Positions 1 to 7,956 of a DNA stretch of 64,000 nucleotides are shown here, piece by piece; within the stretch, counting starts at the first letter, position 1; every line of letters begins with the position of its first letter. A program made the position numbers and the translations under genes. Origin of the DNA: Aquimarina atlantica (lineage in GTDB: Bacteria; Bacteroidota; Bacteroidia; Flavobacteriales; Flavobacteriaceae); NCBI RefSeq assembly GCF_000626715.1, contig NZ_AQRA01000008.1:124001-188000 (forward strand), written 5' to 3'. The notes beneath the pieces were generated by a model. That model was not told the origin of the DNA and made no database searches. It saw only the letters and a list, made by a program, of their open reading frames with translations.

Positions 1-322
1 GCCAGGACTAAAGTAAAAATCGTTTTTTTCATTTCTATGATTTATTTTGTTTTGACTCCCTATTTAGTATAGATGTCTTTATAATGATAATTGTTACTTG
101 AATTTTGTACCATTCTCACATTCAAAAATAGAAATATAAACCTCATTCTAGACCTCACAGGTTTTTAAAACCTGTGAGGTCTCATTAAATTAATCACTAC
201 TATTTTTTTCGAGTTTCGAAAAATGAAACTGGCGTGCTGTATCGTTGTGTATCAGGTATTTATTAACTCATTTCTATTTGGATTATCTAAACAGTAATGC
301 CACCAGCGAGACAAGAGGTTTA
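1..322. repeat. Intergenic region with repeat copy and element fragment
   Basis: No gene is visible here. Positions 150-268 are one copy of a 119-bp repeat whose second copy is at 1277-1395. It opens with a 33-bp palindrome (150-182, arms AGACCTCACAGG / CCTGTGAGGTCT). Positions 273-318 match the right end of the larger folded element found whole at 4973-5224 and 6784-7019 (shared text TTTGGATTATCTAAA, then AGTAATGC and a CAGCGAGAC-like tail). The first 149 bases show nothing I can name. Confidence 0.75.
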
Positions 323-1129
323 TCATTTTCTCAATACATAATGATAATAAACGATCTTACCATTACTCAATTCCTTATGGATGTTCGAACCCTTAACTCC
401 TGCAAAATCATTCAGTGGCTTTTTTAACCAGCCCTTTACCATATTTTGAAAGAATGCTAACTTATATTCGTGAAAAGCATTCATAGCATTGACCACTTCC
501 TTCGAAATCAATTCCTTTTTGAGCACTTCAAATCCCGCATCATTGAAAGTCTTATCAAGTTCTTCGATCTTTTCTGAGGGACGTAGGTCGGCAAACAAAA
601 AATACCCGCCAGGACGAAGCACTCTGTTGACTTGCTTCACAAACTTTTTCATAGACCCGTAGCAATGTGATGATTCTACATTCACAATTACATCTGCACT
701 TTCATTCGCCAATGGTAGGTTTTCTGCATCACCATGAATAAAGGTTAACCCTTCTACTGAATGATGTGTATTACTAAATTTGATTGCGTTTTTAGAGTAA
801 TCAATTCCAATCATCGTCTTTGGTTTAAGATATCGTTTAATGTACGATGAACCTCCTCCGCGTCCGCTACCAACTTCTACTACGTCTTTATCCACAAGGT
901 CTACAGCTGTTGCCACATAGTGGTATAGCTGAATCATATACCGGTCGCGTTCTTCCTCCTCATTTATAGGGATTGCAATAGGTTCATTACAAGATTCATA
1001 TCCGTAGTTCATATATGTCCATTCTGCTGTTGGATACTTCTTTGACAAATACTCATATAGCTTTTTCCAGACCGCTCGCTTCAGTCGTGGAGAAATTTTA
1101 AGAAAGAAAGCAAAAATATTGGTAAGCAT
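323..1129 (-). CDS. Class I SAM-dependent methyltransferase
   Basis: This is a 268-residue cytosolic methyltransferase of the UbiE/Methyltransf_11 type. Motif I, the SAM-binding glycine loop, is VVEVGSGRGGGSSY near residues 83-96. The acidic end of strand 2 is in IGIDYSKNAI, and the HGDAENLP segment is motif II-like. FADLRPSEKIEELDKTFNDAGF near the C-terminus is typical of methyltransferases acting on small molecules. The substrate cannot be read. The ATG at 1129 sits after an A/T-rich leader. The gene lies alone, bounded by direct repeats at 150-268 and 1277-1395, so it looks like an inserted unit rather than part of an operon. Fold assignment is strong and the specific role is unknown. Confidence 0.85.
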   Translation of the reverse strand: MLTNIFAFFLKISPRLKRAVWKKLYEYLSKKYPTAEWTYMNYGYESCNEPIAIPINEEEERDRYMIQLYHYVATAVDLVDKDVVEVGSGRGGGSSYIKRYLKPKTMIGIDYSKNAIKFSNTHHSVEGLTFIHGDAENLPLANESADVIVNVESSHCYGSMKKFVKQVNRVLRPGGYFLFADLRPSEKIEELDKTFNDAGFEVLKKELISKEVVNAMNAFHEYKLAFFQNMVKGWLKKPLNDFAGVKGSNIHKELSNGKIVYYHYVLRK

Positions 1130-1451
1130 AGGTTAGCAATAAGTGTTAACAATATATGTCCTTTATATTCTATGTATGGTTGTGTTTACTTGCTAAATGT
1201 AACTATTATTAAATATAACAGGTTCCCTAAGACGTTTTAATTTTTTACAATTTCTCACATATATAGATAAAAATATAGACCTTACAGGTTTTCAAAACCT
1301 GTGAGGTCTCATTAAATTAATCACTACTATTTTTTTCGAGTTCCGAAAAATGAAACTGGCGTGCTGTATCATTGTATATCAAGTATTTATTAACTACGAT
1401 CTATTGTAATTTTTGTAAAACACGCAATAGGTTTTTAAAACATGTTATACG
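1130..1451. repeat. Intergenic region: second copy of 119-bp repeat and truncated folded element
   Basis: Positions 1277-1395 repeat 150-268 in the same orientation with only a few substitutions. The palindrome is at 1277-1309. Positions 1153-1211 combine the left end of the folded element (text like ATATGTCCTTTATATTC) with an internal piece (TTGTGTTTACTTGCTAAATG). The two are joined as if about 120 bp had been deleted between short TATGG matches. No gene is seen. Confidence 0.75.
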
Positions 1452-2153
1452 ATGTCTAAAGAAAATTATGACACCAAGCTGGCAGTGCTAGAAGCATTAC
1501 CACAAGAAGCGGTAAAATCACCAACTATTCCTGTAGATGTATTTATGCAAGAGGCCGAAAACTTATTTGTATGGGCAGAAGAGGATAAAGAAACCTTACT
1601 TGCCAAAGGATTAGATTGGCAGATGTATGGAGAAGATTTACCTACCCGAACCGGGGCATGCAGATATGCCCAGGCGGTATGGATGAAAGAGCGGTATAGC
1701 CAGGAAGAAGCAGCCAAAGCCTGGCGGGAAGAATCTCCCAAAGCCTACGAATTTAGAAACGACCTGCTTGCCGATTTGCGGTTTGCGTTTCGTAAACGAT
1801 TGGATTTGCTGGCCCGTGTACGTGCTATTCCCGATGGAGAAGGCGATGCCGATATGATCCAGGATTTGATGGATATTAGTGTATTGGGTAAAGCCAATAT
1901 AGCAGAGCTAGAAAAAGCGAAGTATGATCTTAGCAACTTTGATGTGGCAGCACAAAAATCGGATGCCCTGGCAGAATTGCTGGCCAAAGCCAATGGGGCG
2001 ACCTTAGATAACTCTAAAGCCAAAGAAATACGGGATCGGGCATATACCCATCTTAAGGAAGCTATAGATGAGCTTCGCGAAACGGGTAAATATGCATTTA
2101 GAAAAGATCCCGAGCGTTATAAGGGATATATTAGCCAATATAAACGCAGGTAA
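1452..2153 (+). CDS. Hypothetical protein, helical, charged (233 aa)
   Basis: I do not recognise this 233-residue protein. It has no signal peptide or membrane segment. It is almost entirely predicted helix, rich in Ala, Glu, Lys and Arg, with an acidic N-terminal half and a basic end (KRR). Candidate long helices run from about residue 95 to 135 and 150 to 215. The start at 1452 (ATG TCT AAA GAA) follows the 119-bp repeat by 56 bases. Base composition is clearly more GC-rich than the AT-rich neighbours, with codons such as GCC, CTG and CGG common, which may mean it came from elsewhere or is highly expressed. It is the only plus-strand gene in the first 8 kb. Confidence 0.7.
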   Translation: MSKENYDTKLAVLEALPQEAVKSPTIPVDVFMQEAENLFVWAEEDKETLLAKGLDWQMYGEDLPTRTGACRYAQAVWMKERYSQEEAAKAWREESPKAYEFRNDLLADLRFAFRKRLDLLARVRAIPDGEGDADMIQDLMDISVLGKANIAELEKAKYDLSNFDVAAQKSDALAELLAKANGATLDNSKAKEIRDRAYTHLKEAIDELRETGKYAFRKDPERYKGYISQYKRR

Positions 2154-2534
2154 TCGGTTGCTATTACTGGCCCTCGCATAGGGTAGAGGTCTCCGCTCAG
2201 CGGGAGAGGCTCACCCTATTGCGGGGGTTTGTTTTATTCCTGCGGGGGAAGCTACCGGTATGCCGATGGTCGATAAAAGTAATGCAGGGATGAGGTATAC
2301 TTATGCGGGGAAAGTATTTGATATGCCGATGGTCGATAAAAGTGGTGCGGGGGTGATTAATATCTATGCGGGGGAGCTTTGATTTGTTATTTTGTTGAAG
2401 AATGGAATCCTCTTTATTAATAATACTATGTCAAAATGGATCCCAGCCTTTAGTTTGTCCTGAGTTGAGGCTAAAATCGTTGAGTTAAGCACCAAAACCC
2501 GTATTAATTATAGCTATTGCTACCATTAGTACTT
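2154..2534. repeat. 21-bp-period GC-rich minisatellite and gene-free gap
   Basis: GCGGGG-like blocks start at 2200, 2221, 2242, 2284 (GCAGGG), 2305, 2347 and 2368, so every interval is 21 or 42 bp. A longer 63-bp unit containing ATGCCGATGGTCGATAAAAG occurs twice (2260 and 2323). The frame through the array is open from 2182 to a TGA at about 2380 and would encode repeated Ala-Gly segments with MPMVDKS twice. It has no convincing start codon, so I do not call a gene. From 2385 to 2534 I see nothing. Confidence 0.7.
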
Positions 2535-3116
2535 TTATTCTGAGATATATTTTTCAAATTCCGATTTATTGATATTTAGAATTTCGGTCGGCTTTTCAAG
2601 TTTAAAATTCCCATTTTTAGTTACAGAAATTGTCTGGTCATTAGGTTTTTTTAAAAAATATTCGAACGTATTATTTCCGAAATCGTATTTAGACCAAGCA
2701 AATGTTCCTTTTTGCTTTTCGTTGTGATAATAATCAGTTTCTGTTTTCAGACCCAGAATTCCATATTCTAATATTTTCTTAAAATGCCCATTTCTTGGTT
2801 CAGGTTTCCACCAATAGGTTACGAATTGTTCCGATTCCCAATCACTAATTGTCCAATTTTTTTCGAGTTTTGGAAGCCCAAGTTTTTCTCGTTCTGAATT
2901 AAATTCAATTCCGTGGTTCTTATTAATAGGCACTACAGATTTATAAATTGCATTAGCGCCTGCTAAAAGAACAAGATATATAAGCCCTTTTAATATTCCT
3001 TTTCCTATAGTTTTTATTGAGAAATCAAACTCTTTAGGGTCACTTTTATAATCGTAATAATATGCAATTGCAATCGGTACGATTATTATTAATGCAATTA
3101 GTATTCCGTATATCAT
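2535..3116 (-). CDS. Hypothetical membrane protein (193 aa)
   Basis: I do not recognise this 193-residue protein. It starts with a hydrophobic helix (residues 2-19, IYGILIALIIIVPIAIAYYY) and has a second one near residues 43-60 (ILKGLIYLVLLAGANAIY). The remainder is a hydrophilic domain with a Trp-rich part (NWTISDWESEQFVTYWW) around residues 93-110. It is probably anchored in the inner membrane with a soluble C-terminal domain. It lies 79 bp downstream of the HEPN gene on the same strand. The intervening DNA looks like a cassette junction, so shared function is doubtful. Confidence 0.65.
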   Translation of the reverse strand: MIYGILIALIIIVPIAIAYYYDYKSDPKEFDFSIKTIGKGILKGLIYLVLLAGANAIYKSVVPINKNHGIEFNSEREKLGLPKLEKNWTISDWESEQFVTYWWKPEPRNGHFKKILEYGILGLKTETDYYHNEKQKGTFAWSKYDFGNNTFEYFLKKPNDQTISVTKNGNFKLEKPTEILNINKSEFEKYISE

Positions 3117-3195
3117 TTTGTTTTCAAATTACTGGTAATATTTTGGCAATGAGCATTAACGTCCCGAAGAGTACATATACACTATCAAATTGTTA

Positions 3196-3717
3196 TCATC
3201 CGTTTTCCAATTCGCTTCTTAGCTCAGAAATAAAATATTTAGCTTCATAAAATTTATCATAAATTTCTTTGGCAGTTTTATCAATTGAGAATTCGGCAAA
3301 ATTTTTATGTACTAATTGATTCCGTAAATTTCCTAACTCCAAAAAGGATTTTATAGCTCTATCTAATTTTTCTTCTGTTCGTACTCTTTCTTTCATTTTG
3401 TTTTTGAAATTATTCCCAAACAAACCAAAAAAGGAGTTTGCATTAGCAGAATCCCAACTAAACAATGTGTGGTATTGACGTTTAATTGCTTTATTGTTAA
3501 AAAAAGATATGACTAAATCATTAGAATTTGTCTTTTTAGTGATGAAATTAGTTAATAAAATGGTGATTTTATTTTCAAAGAGACTTGCAATACTTAATAG
3601 TAGCCCTTTCTTAAAATTAAGTTCAGCTTCAATCCTATAAGAAGGCTCTTTAGCGTCATCTAAATACTTAATTAGGTCAGAATTGTTTGTATATATTCTA
3701 TCTATTATATCAGACAT
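3196..3717 (-). CDS. HEPN-domain protein, MAE_28990/MAE_18760-like (putative RNase)
   Basis: This is a 173-residue, mostly helical protein. The segment LGNLRNQLVHKNFAEF near its C-terminus carries the HEPN signature R-N-x3-H, the catalytic Rx4-6H motif of HEPN ribonucleases. The reading frame is open further upstream, to 3855, inside the DUF262 gene. The ATG at 3717 (MSDIIDRIYTNN) is preferred because it falls 4 bases after the DUF262 stop, giving normal operon spacing and a compact HEPN domain. DUF262 + HEPN pairs are known as two-gene units and are usually considered toxin/antitoxin or defence modules. What activates this one is not visible. An internal start at 3717 rather than 3855 is inference. 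Confidence 0.72.
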   Translation of the reverse strand: MSDIIDRIYTNNSDLIKYLDDAKEPSYRIEAELNFKKGLLLSIASLFENKITILLTNFITKKTNSNDLVISFFNNKAIKRQYHTLFSWDSANANSFFGLFGNNFKNKMKERVRTEEKLDRAIKSFLELGNLRNQLVHKNFAEFSIDKTAKEIYDKFYEAKYFISELRSELENG

Positions 3718-3721
3718 ATTA

Positions 3722-4882
3722 TTATAAGATTTGCTTGGCTCTTTCAATTCTTTTTTGAACATTTTTAGTTCCAGCAGTATCTTTCTCAGTTGCTTCAGAA
3801 AATTCTGAATCTTCATAAAGAGCCAGTAAATTTTCTCTAATAGCTTTTTTAACATTTGTATTTTTTGATTTAAAAGCTTTTTCAGCTAGTGCTTTAAATA
3901 CAGCCTCATAAGCTGAAACATTTATTCTATTAGTCTTAGAAGAAACGAATGCTCCTTCTCCAAAATTTATGGCCTCATCAATGAATGAAATAAAAAGATC
4001 TTCAAAATAGTCAATAGATTCTTTTGTAAAAGATTTAGCTTTAAAAGAAAAATTATTTAAAAACTTAGTCATGGAAGGCTTGTAATTCTTACTATCAAGT
4101 AGGAGAGCGAAACCTCTAAGTATTATTTCAATATCTTTTAAGTGTAAATCAGGATTAGGTCTATTTATTAATTTTCTCCAATTATCATTTAAGTTTACTC
4201 TAAATAACATTTCGTAAAATGGAGAATGATAAATACTCGATCTTATTTCTTGAGGCTTAAGAACAACTCCACCGGAGTTTAACCTATGGAATATTTCATA
4301 AACAGCTGAATTGTCTTCTGGAGGGAGATTTTGTTTTATTATAACATTTCTTATAGTTCTTAGATCAAATGCTGTTTTATGATCCCCAAGAGTTGAATAA
4401 TTTAGGTTTTTTAATTTATTTGGAGCATCCGGAAGCTTTTCAGATAGTTTTAAATCGAAACTTGTGAAATATTCTTTGTTATGAAGAATGTCATCAGGTA
4501 TTGAGCCTTTTTCTGCAAATATCCTTCTAAGCTCAGTTCTTTTTTCTTTTCTTGGAAATTTTTGTTTAACAAAATAATATATTGTCATTAATCTTTGTTG
4601 ACCATCTATCAATAAAAACTCGTTTCTTCCTTCTTCAAATAAAAAGACTTGTGGAACTGGCAATCCAATTATTAATGATTCTATTAATTTAGAGGCTCTT
4701 TTAATATCCCAAACGAAATTTCTTTGAAACCCAGGTATTTTAAGAACACCTGATTCTATGAAATCATATATTGTTTTTATATTGAAATCGTTCGGAGCAG
4801 AAGTAAGATCATACTCCTTGAATGAAATATCAATTTCTTCATCTTCGGAATCATCTAAATACCATTTATTTTCTTTATTCAT
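3722..4882 (-). CDS. DUF262 (GmrSD N-terminal type, ParB/Srx-fold) protein
   Basis: This 386-residue protein carries the DUF262 hallmarks: IPGFQRNFVWDIKRASKLIE near residues 49-68 and LLIDGQQRLMTIYYF near residues 91-105. The DGQQR motif is the nucleotide-binding/catalytic loop of the ParB/sulfiredoxin-like fold found in the GmrS half of GmrSD type IV restriction enzymes. The GmrD-like DUF1524 HNH domain is missing; instead the next gene encodes a HEPN protein. It is upstream partner in a two-gene operon (stop at 3722, HEPN start at 3717). The protein is probably cytosolic and uses a nucleotide to control or deliver the HEPN nuclease. Family call is strong; the defence role is inferred. Confidence 0.85.
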   Translation of the reverse strand: MNKENKWYLDDSEDEEIDISFKEYDLTSAPNDFNIKTIYDFIESGVLKIPGFQRNFVWDIKRASKLIESLIIGLPVPQVFLFEEGRNEFLLIDGQQRLMTIYYFVKQKFPRKEKRTELRRIFAEKGSIPDDILHNKEYFTSFDLKLSEKLPDAPNKLKNLNYSTLGDHKTAFDLRTIRNVIIKQNLPPEDNSAVYEIFHRLNSGGVVLKPQEIRSSIYHSPFYEMLFRVNLNDNWRKLINRPNPDLHLKDIEIILRGFALLLDSKNYKPSMTKFLNNFSFKAKSFTKESIDYFEDLFISFIDEAINFGEGAFVSSKTNRINVSAYEAVFKALAEKAFKSKNTNVKKAIRENLLALYEDSEFSEATEKDTAGTKNVQKRIERAKQIL

Positions 4883-5268
4883 ATTTTATTTTCCATGTAG
4901 GGTTATTTCTAAATTTTATTTTGTATGTAACTCTTATATAGGCTACAATATCCGTAATATACTTTTACATACATTGTGGTAATACACAATCACTATTTGT
5001 TTTTAACAAACAATCCCATACTTCAACTCATTAGAGTTGAAGTATGGGATTGTGTTTACTTGCTAAATGTAACTATTATTATTGAGGATAAAAAACCTCG
5101 CGAAGGTGTTCCTTATTTTTTTAACATACTATGTATAACCATACTATTTTTTAAAATAGTAGTGATGGGTATCTATTTGGATTATTTGGGCAGTACTGCC
5201 ACTAGCAAGACGCTAGTGGGAGTGGAGGTAAACCTATTTCAGGATAATACATTTCTCTTTTCCATGGT
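4883..5268. repeat. Folded intergenic element, copy A
   Basis: Core 4973-5224 matches 6784-7019 over about 240 bp at high identity. Weaker similarity extends leftward from about 4885 (TTCCATGTA, ACAATATC). It contains a near-perfect snapback ATTGTGG/TACACAAT, a perfect 19-bp stem with a 4-base loop at 5011-5052 (CAATCCCATACTTCAACTC and its complement), a short GAGG/CCTC stem, and a final CACTAGC-AAGAC-GCTAGTG hairpin ending at about 5219. It ends 45 bp from the stop codon of the 5269 gene. No protein gene is seen. Confidence 0.85.
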
Positions 5269-5856
5269 TTAATTGAATTTTAGCCCAAGACCAAATAAAC
5301 TGTCTAGTTGGATTTTTGTTGAAATCATATGTTTATTATTATTAATAGTACTTTCCTTAATATCCTTTAATTCATCCCAAGTTGTTGCTTTCCTTTTTCT
5401 ATTCGCAAGCAGTATTGAATCTTCTTGTAGATTTAGTATTCTTGCTTCTAACTTACTTTTTAATATACGATCTTCTATATGAGCTCTTGTTTCAAAAAAA
5501 TCAATTAAATCACTAATCCATTTATTATCTGATTCAGGATAAGATTTTTTTATAACTTTTAAACCTATAAGTAGATCTTTAGAATTACTTCCATTTTCTA
5601 TGAGTTTTAATACCATTGATGCTCTCTCTTTGTTTATTGTTTCTTGTGAGCTCTTTCTGTTTAATATTGATTCAGGTCTTTGAATTATGAAAAAGAGAAT
5701 GATTGTTCCGATAACTGCACTTATCCATTTAAAATTTCCTAATCTTCGATTTGTTTTAATAGTTTTAATTTCTTGTTTGATTTTTTCAAATTCCAATTCT
5801 TCTTTAGTTAATTTAGAACCACAATGTGGACTATCAGAATATGCATTGGTACTCAT
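5269..5856 (-). CDS. Hypothetical single-pass membrane protein (195 aa)
   Basis: I do not recognise this 195-residue protein. Residues 1-45 are hydrophilic, with an SDSPHCGSKL segment and a Glu/Lys-rich helix. Residues 47-60 (ISAVIGTIILFFII) form one membrane helix. The rest is a charged, mostly helical domain ending in DSLFGLGLKFN. There is no signal peptide, so it is probably an inner-membrane protein with a cytosolic N-terminus. Start ATG at 5856. The gene sits directly before (in its own direction) the folded repeat element, as do the CPBP and methyltransferase genes. It has no obvious operon partner. Confidence 0.6.
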   Translation of the reverse strand: MSTNAYSDSPHCGSKLTKEELEFEKIKQEIKTIKTNRRLGNFKWISAVIGTIILFFIIQRPESILNRKSSQETINKERASMVLKLIENGSNSKDLLIGLKVIKKSYPESDNKWISDLIDFFETRAHIEDRILKSKLEARILNLQEDSILLANRKRKATTWDELKDIKESTINNNKHMISTKIQLDSLFGLGLKFN

Positions 5857-6035
5857 AATTATAATTTTTTGATTTTATGACCTACTCCAGAACAGGTTTC
5901 GAAGCAAATTAATTTAAACAAATACCCTAAACTTGGAACTGATCCAGATGTAGAGTGTTTGGTATGTTTACGTTTGATCTAGTATTAAACTTTACTCTGA
6001 TTTCATATATAATGTTGTGCATTCGACTTTTGTTT
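5857..6035. other. Cassette-like junction without repeat element
   Basis: This spacer lacks the folded element seen at other junctions. Read on the minus strand, 6010-6030 includes AAAAGTCGAATGCACAACAT. The ATGCACAACAT text is the complement of the TGTTGTGC-type box found at several neighbouring junctions. I see no gene. Confidence 0.35.
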
Positions 6036-6629
6036 TTATAAGTCACTTTTAGCTTTTTCTCTTATTATTTTACTGTTTATTTTGTCAAAATATGATAGTC
6101 TTACAAAACTTGTCAAAAACCCATCATTTTCAATAGAAAGCTGAATACTTCCATTTTCCGTTTCATAAGTTGTGTAATATTTACACCTGTTCATTCCAAC
6201 TTCGTGCATTTTAGAATTGTCATCTTCTGGTTCTGAATGAACGTCAAATTTCTCAACATTCTCTGAAGGTTCTCCATATTTTTCAGTTAGCAATTCTTTT
6301 AAATTATAATAATTAGATGAAAGAGACGACCAAGTATCGCTTTCAGGAAATATCACCGTTATTTTACTTACTAAATTTTTCTGTTTTAGAGTTGCAACTC
6401 CTACAACGCAGCCTTTGTATGCGGCAAAGTCGCCTTTGAGCATTGCAACACCTTCTTTTGTTCCAATGTGGGTAAATCCACTTTTCTTCATTTTTAAAAC
6501 ATATTCATTTAGAGTTCCATCAATAGGCACACCTTTAAATGTCATGTGTGTCGTTGTGTCTGTATTATCTTGAGCAAAACTTGTTATTACTGCTGTAGCC
6601 AGAAAAAGCGTGGTTAAAATTATTTTCAT
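6036..6629 (-). CDS. Secreted hypothetical protein (197 aa)
   Basis: This is a 197-residue protein with a clear Sec signal peptide (residues 1-19, KIILTTLFLATAVITSFA, cleavage before QDN). The mature part begins TTTHMTFKGVPIDGTLNEYV, a small 'fold-change' style opening seen in many unnamed Bacteroidota periplasmic proteins. It continues with alternating strands and ends basic (IIREKAKSDL). It has two Cys (CVVGVA and NRCKYY) that could pair in the periplasm. I know no function. It is monocistronic, bounded upstream by the folded element copy B and its TTGTTGTGC box at 6685-6712. Confidence 0.65.
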   Translation of the reverse strand: MKIILTTLFLATAVITSFAQDNTDTTTHMTFKGVPIDGTLNEYVLKMKKSGFTHIGTKEGVAMLKGDFAAYKGCVVGVATLKQKNLVSKITVIFPESDTWSSLSSNYYNLKELLTEKYGEPSENVEKFDVHSEPEDDNSKMHEVGMNRCKYYTTYETENGSIQLSIENDGFLTSFVRLSYFDKINSKIIREKAKSDL

Positions 6630-7023
6630 TTTATTAAATTTTGAAATCTTATATCTTAAATTGTAGATTTTTTAATTCAGCTGAGGCACAACAATAGAAT
6701 AAAGTATATATCCTTTATATTCCATGTATCTTATATCAAACTCATATCATAAGGTACAATATCAGTGATTCATTCATAAGATAATTGTGGTAATCCACAA
6801 TCACTAATTGTTTTTAACAAACAATCCCATACTTCAACTCATTAGAGCTGAAGTATGGGATTGTGTTTACTTGCTAAATGTACCTATTATTATTGAGGAT
6901 AAAAAACCTCGCTAAGGTGTTCCTTATTTTTTAACATACTATTTTAAAATAGATAGTGATGAGTATCTTTTTGGATTATCTAAATAGTAATGCTACTAGC
7001 GAGACGCTAGTGGGAGCAGGGGC
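6630..7023. repeat. Folded intergenic element, copy B
   Basis: Core 6784-7019 is the second full copy of the element at 4973-5224, in the same orientation. Here the first hairpin is perfect (ATTGTGG-TAAT-CCACAAT, 6784-6801). The large stem (6822-6863) has one mismatch. The last hairpin has CTACTAGC-GAGAC-GCTAGTGG and ends 4-5 bases before the CPBP stop. The left flank 6685-6720 carries ACAACAATAGAATAAAG and TCCTTTATATTCC, which recur near 1140-1175 and 7894-7935. Confidence 0.85.
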
Positions 7024-7815
7024 TTAATGCTTTTCTATTGGTTCAATCAATGCATACTTTTTCATTAGAAATATTCCATACAATAAGCAAGGTAAAGCAA
7101 GTAATGTAATAATAATAGCATTTTCGATTGATGTCGGGTCGCTTATTTTTTCTTTAATTGGAAATCCTGCTGAGTCTAAGTCACCGACAAAATCAATTAT
7201 TGCGTGCACAATTATTAATGGATAAATTCTTTTTGTAATCACCAATAAAACACCAAACATTACCCCAATAAAAGTAGCATAGCAAACTTGGGATAATTCT
7301 CCATAAATTCCTTTGTCGAAATTCAATAAATGGATAAGCCCAAAAAATAAAGCAGACACAAAAATGGATAAAATAAAATTCTTTTTTGTATTTCCTAAGT
7401 AGTTTATCAAATGTGATTGCAAAAATCCTCTAATACTCAATTCTTCAGCAAACCCAATTGATATTGAGTAGATTAAAAATAAAGCGATATTAGGAAATAG
7501 AATGTTGGTATCAATATCGTCCATTATCATTGCGTTGAGCAATACTAAATAAATAAGTGGGAATAATAATAAGTGCCACTTTTGTAGATTTGTGCCTTTA
7601 ATTCCAGCAACTTTGAAGAGTCCATTGTTTTTAATAAAGAAATACGAAACTACGATCAGAATCAAGTTTGCACCAATTTTTAGGAAAGTATGAGTTTGAT
7701 ATGACTCAATTTCGTTTTCTATTAGTTGTTGTAAAAGATATTCTCTTGTTAATAAAATCAGTAAAAGCACAATTATAAATATTGTAAGTTGATTCCAGAA
7801 TTGTTTTTTGTTCAT
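7024..7815 (-). CDS. CPBP family intramembrane glutamic endopeptidase
   Basis: This 263-residue polytopic protein has about seven or eight hydrophobic segments. The CPBP (CAAX protease/bacteriocin-processing, Abi) signature is complete: motif 1 EELSIRGFLQSHL near residue 143, with the two adjacent Glu and the Arg; motif 2 FFGLIHLLNF near residue 179, with His; and motif 3 IVHAIIDFVGD near residue 220, with His and Asp. Relatives cleave prenylated or membrane substrates, and some give immunity to bacteriocins. The target here is unknown. The gene stands alone between the folded element (downstream) and an upstream AATAAAGGATA inverted repeat at 7908-7931. CPBP genes are frequent cargo in gene-cassette arrays. 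Confidence 0.9.
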   Translation of the reverse strand: MNKKQFWNQLTIFIIVLLLILLTREYLLQQLIENEIESYQTHTFLKIGANLILIVVSYFFIKNNGLFKVAGIKGTNLQKWHLLLFPLIYLVLLNAMIMDDIDTNILFPNIALFLIYSISIGFAEELSIRGFLQSHLINYLGNTKKNFILSIFVSALFFGLIHLLNFDKGIYGELSQVCYATFIGVMFGVLLVITKRIYPLIIVHAIIDFVGDLDSAGFPIKEKISDPTSIENAIIITLLALPCLLYGIFLMKKYALIEPIEKH

Positions 7816-7904
7816 TATTGATTGATTTTAAAGTTCTTCAATTAATAGACGTAAATTCTGATAAAATGGTTGCCTGATTTTTTTTTCGTATTAAGTACAA
7901 CAAC

Positions 7905-7935
7905 GAAATAAAGGATATCTATCCTTTATTCTATC
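7905..7935. repeat. Inverted repeat upstream of CPBP gene
   Basis: AATAAAGGATA and TATCCTTTATT are separated by two bases (about 7908-7931), giving a nearly perfect hairpin. The same AAAGGATATA... text, with a neighbouring TTGTTGT(A/G)C on the minus strand, occurs before the 6036 gene and, more weakly, before the methyltransferase. It marks the upstream junctions of this accessory strip. Confidence 0.6.
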
Positions 7936-7956
7936 TATAATCATACTACGGTACAA

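Noticed and set aside
2182-2382. Open frame through the minisatellite, giving Ala-Gly and MPMVDKS repeats
   Set aside because: It has no start codon upstream of the repeats and could be open only because the repeat period is a multiple of three. Reported as a repeat instead.
2200-2390. CRISPR array (regular 21/42-bp spacing)
   Set aside because: Units are too short, spacers are themselves repeated, and no cas gene is near.
3718-3855. N-terminal extension of the HEPN protein inside the DUF262 gene
   Set aside because: Lys/Leu-rich low-complexity text overlapping another gene; ATG at 3717 gives normal spacing.
5011-5052. Perfect 19-bp stem taken as a rho-independent terminator
   Set aside because: No T run follows on either strand, and it is part of a larger repeated element, so I classed it as repeat structure.
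4883-7023. Insertion sequence or integron integrase associated with the folded element
   Set aside because: No transposase or tyrosine recombinase frame is present in the window, and no target duplications could be fixed by eye.
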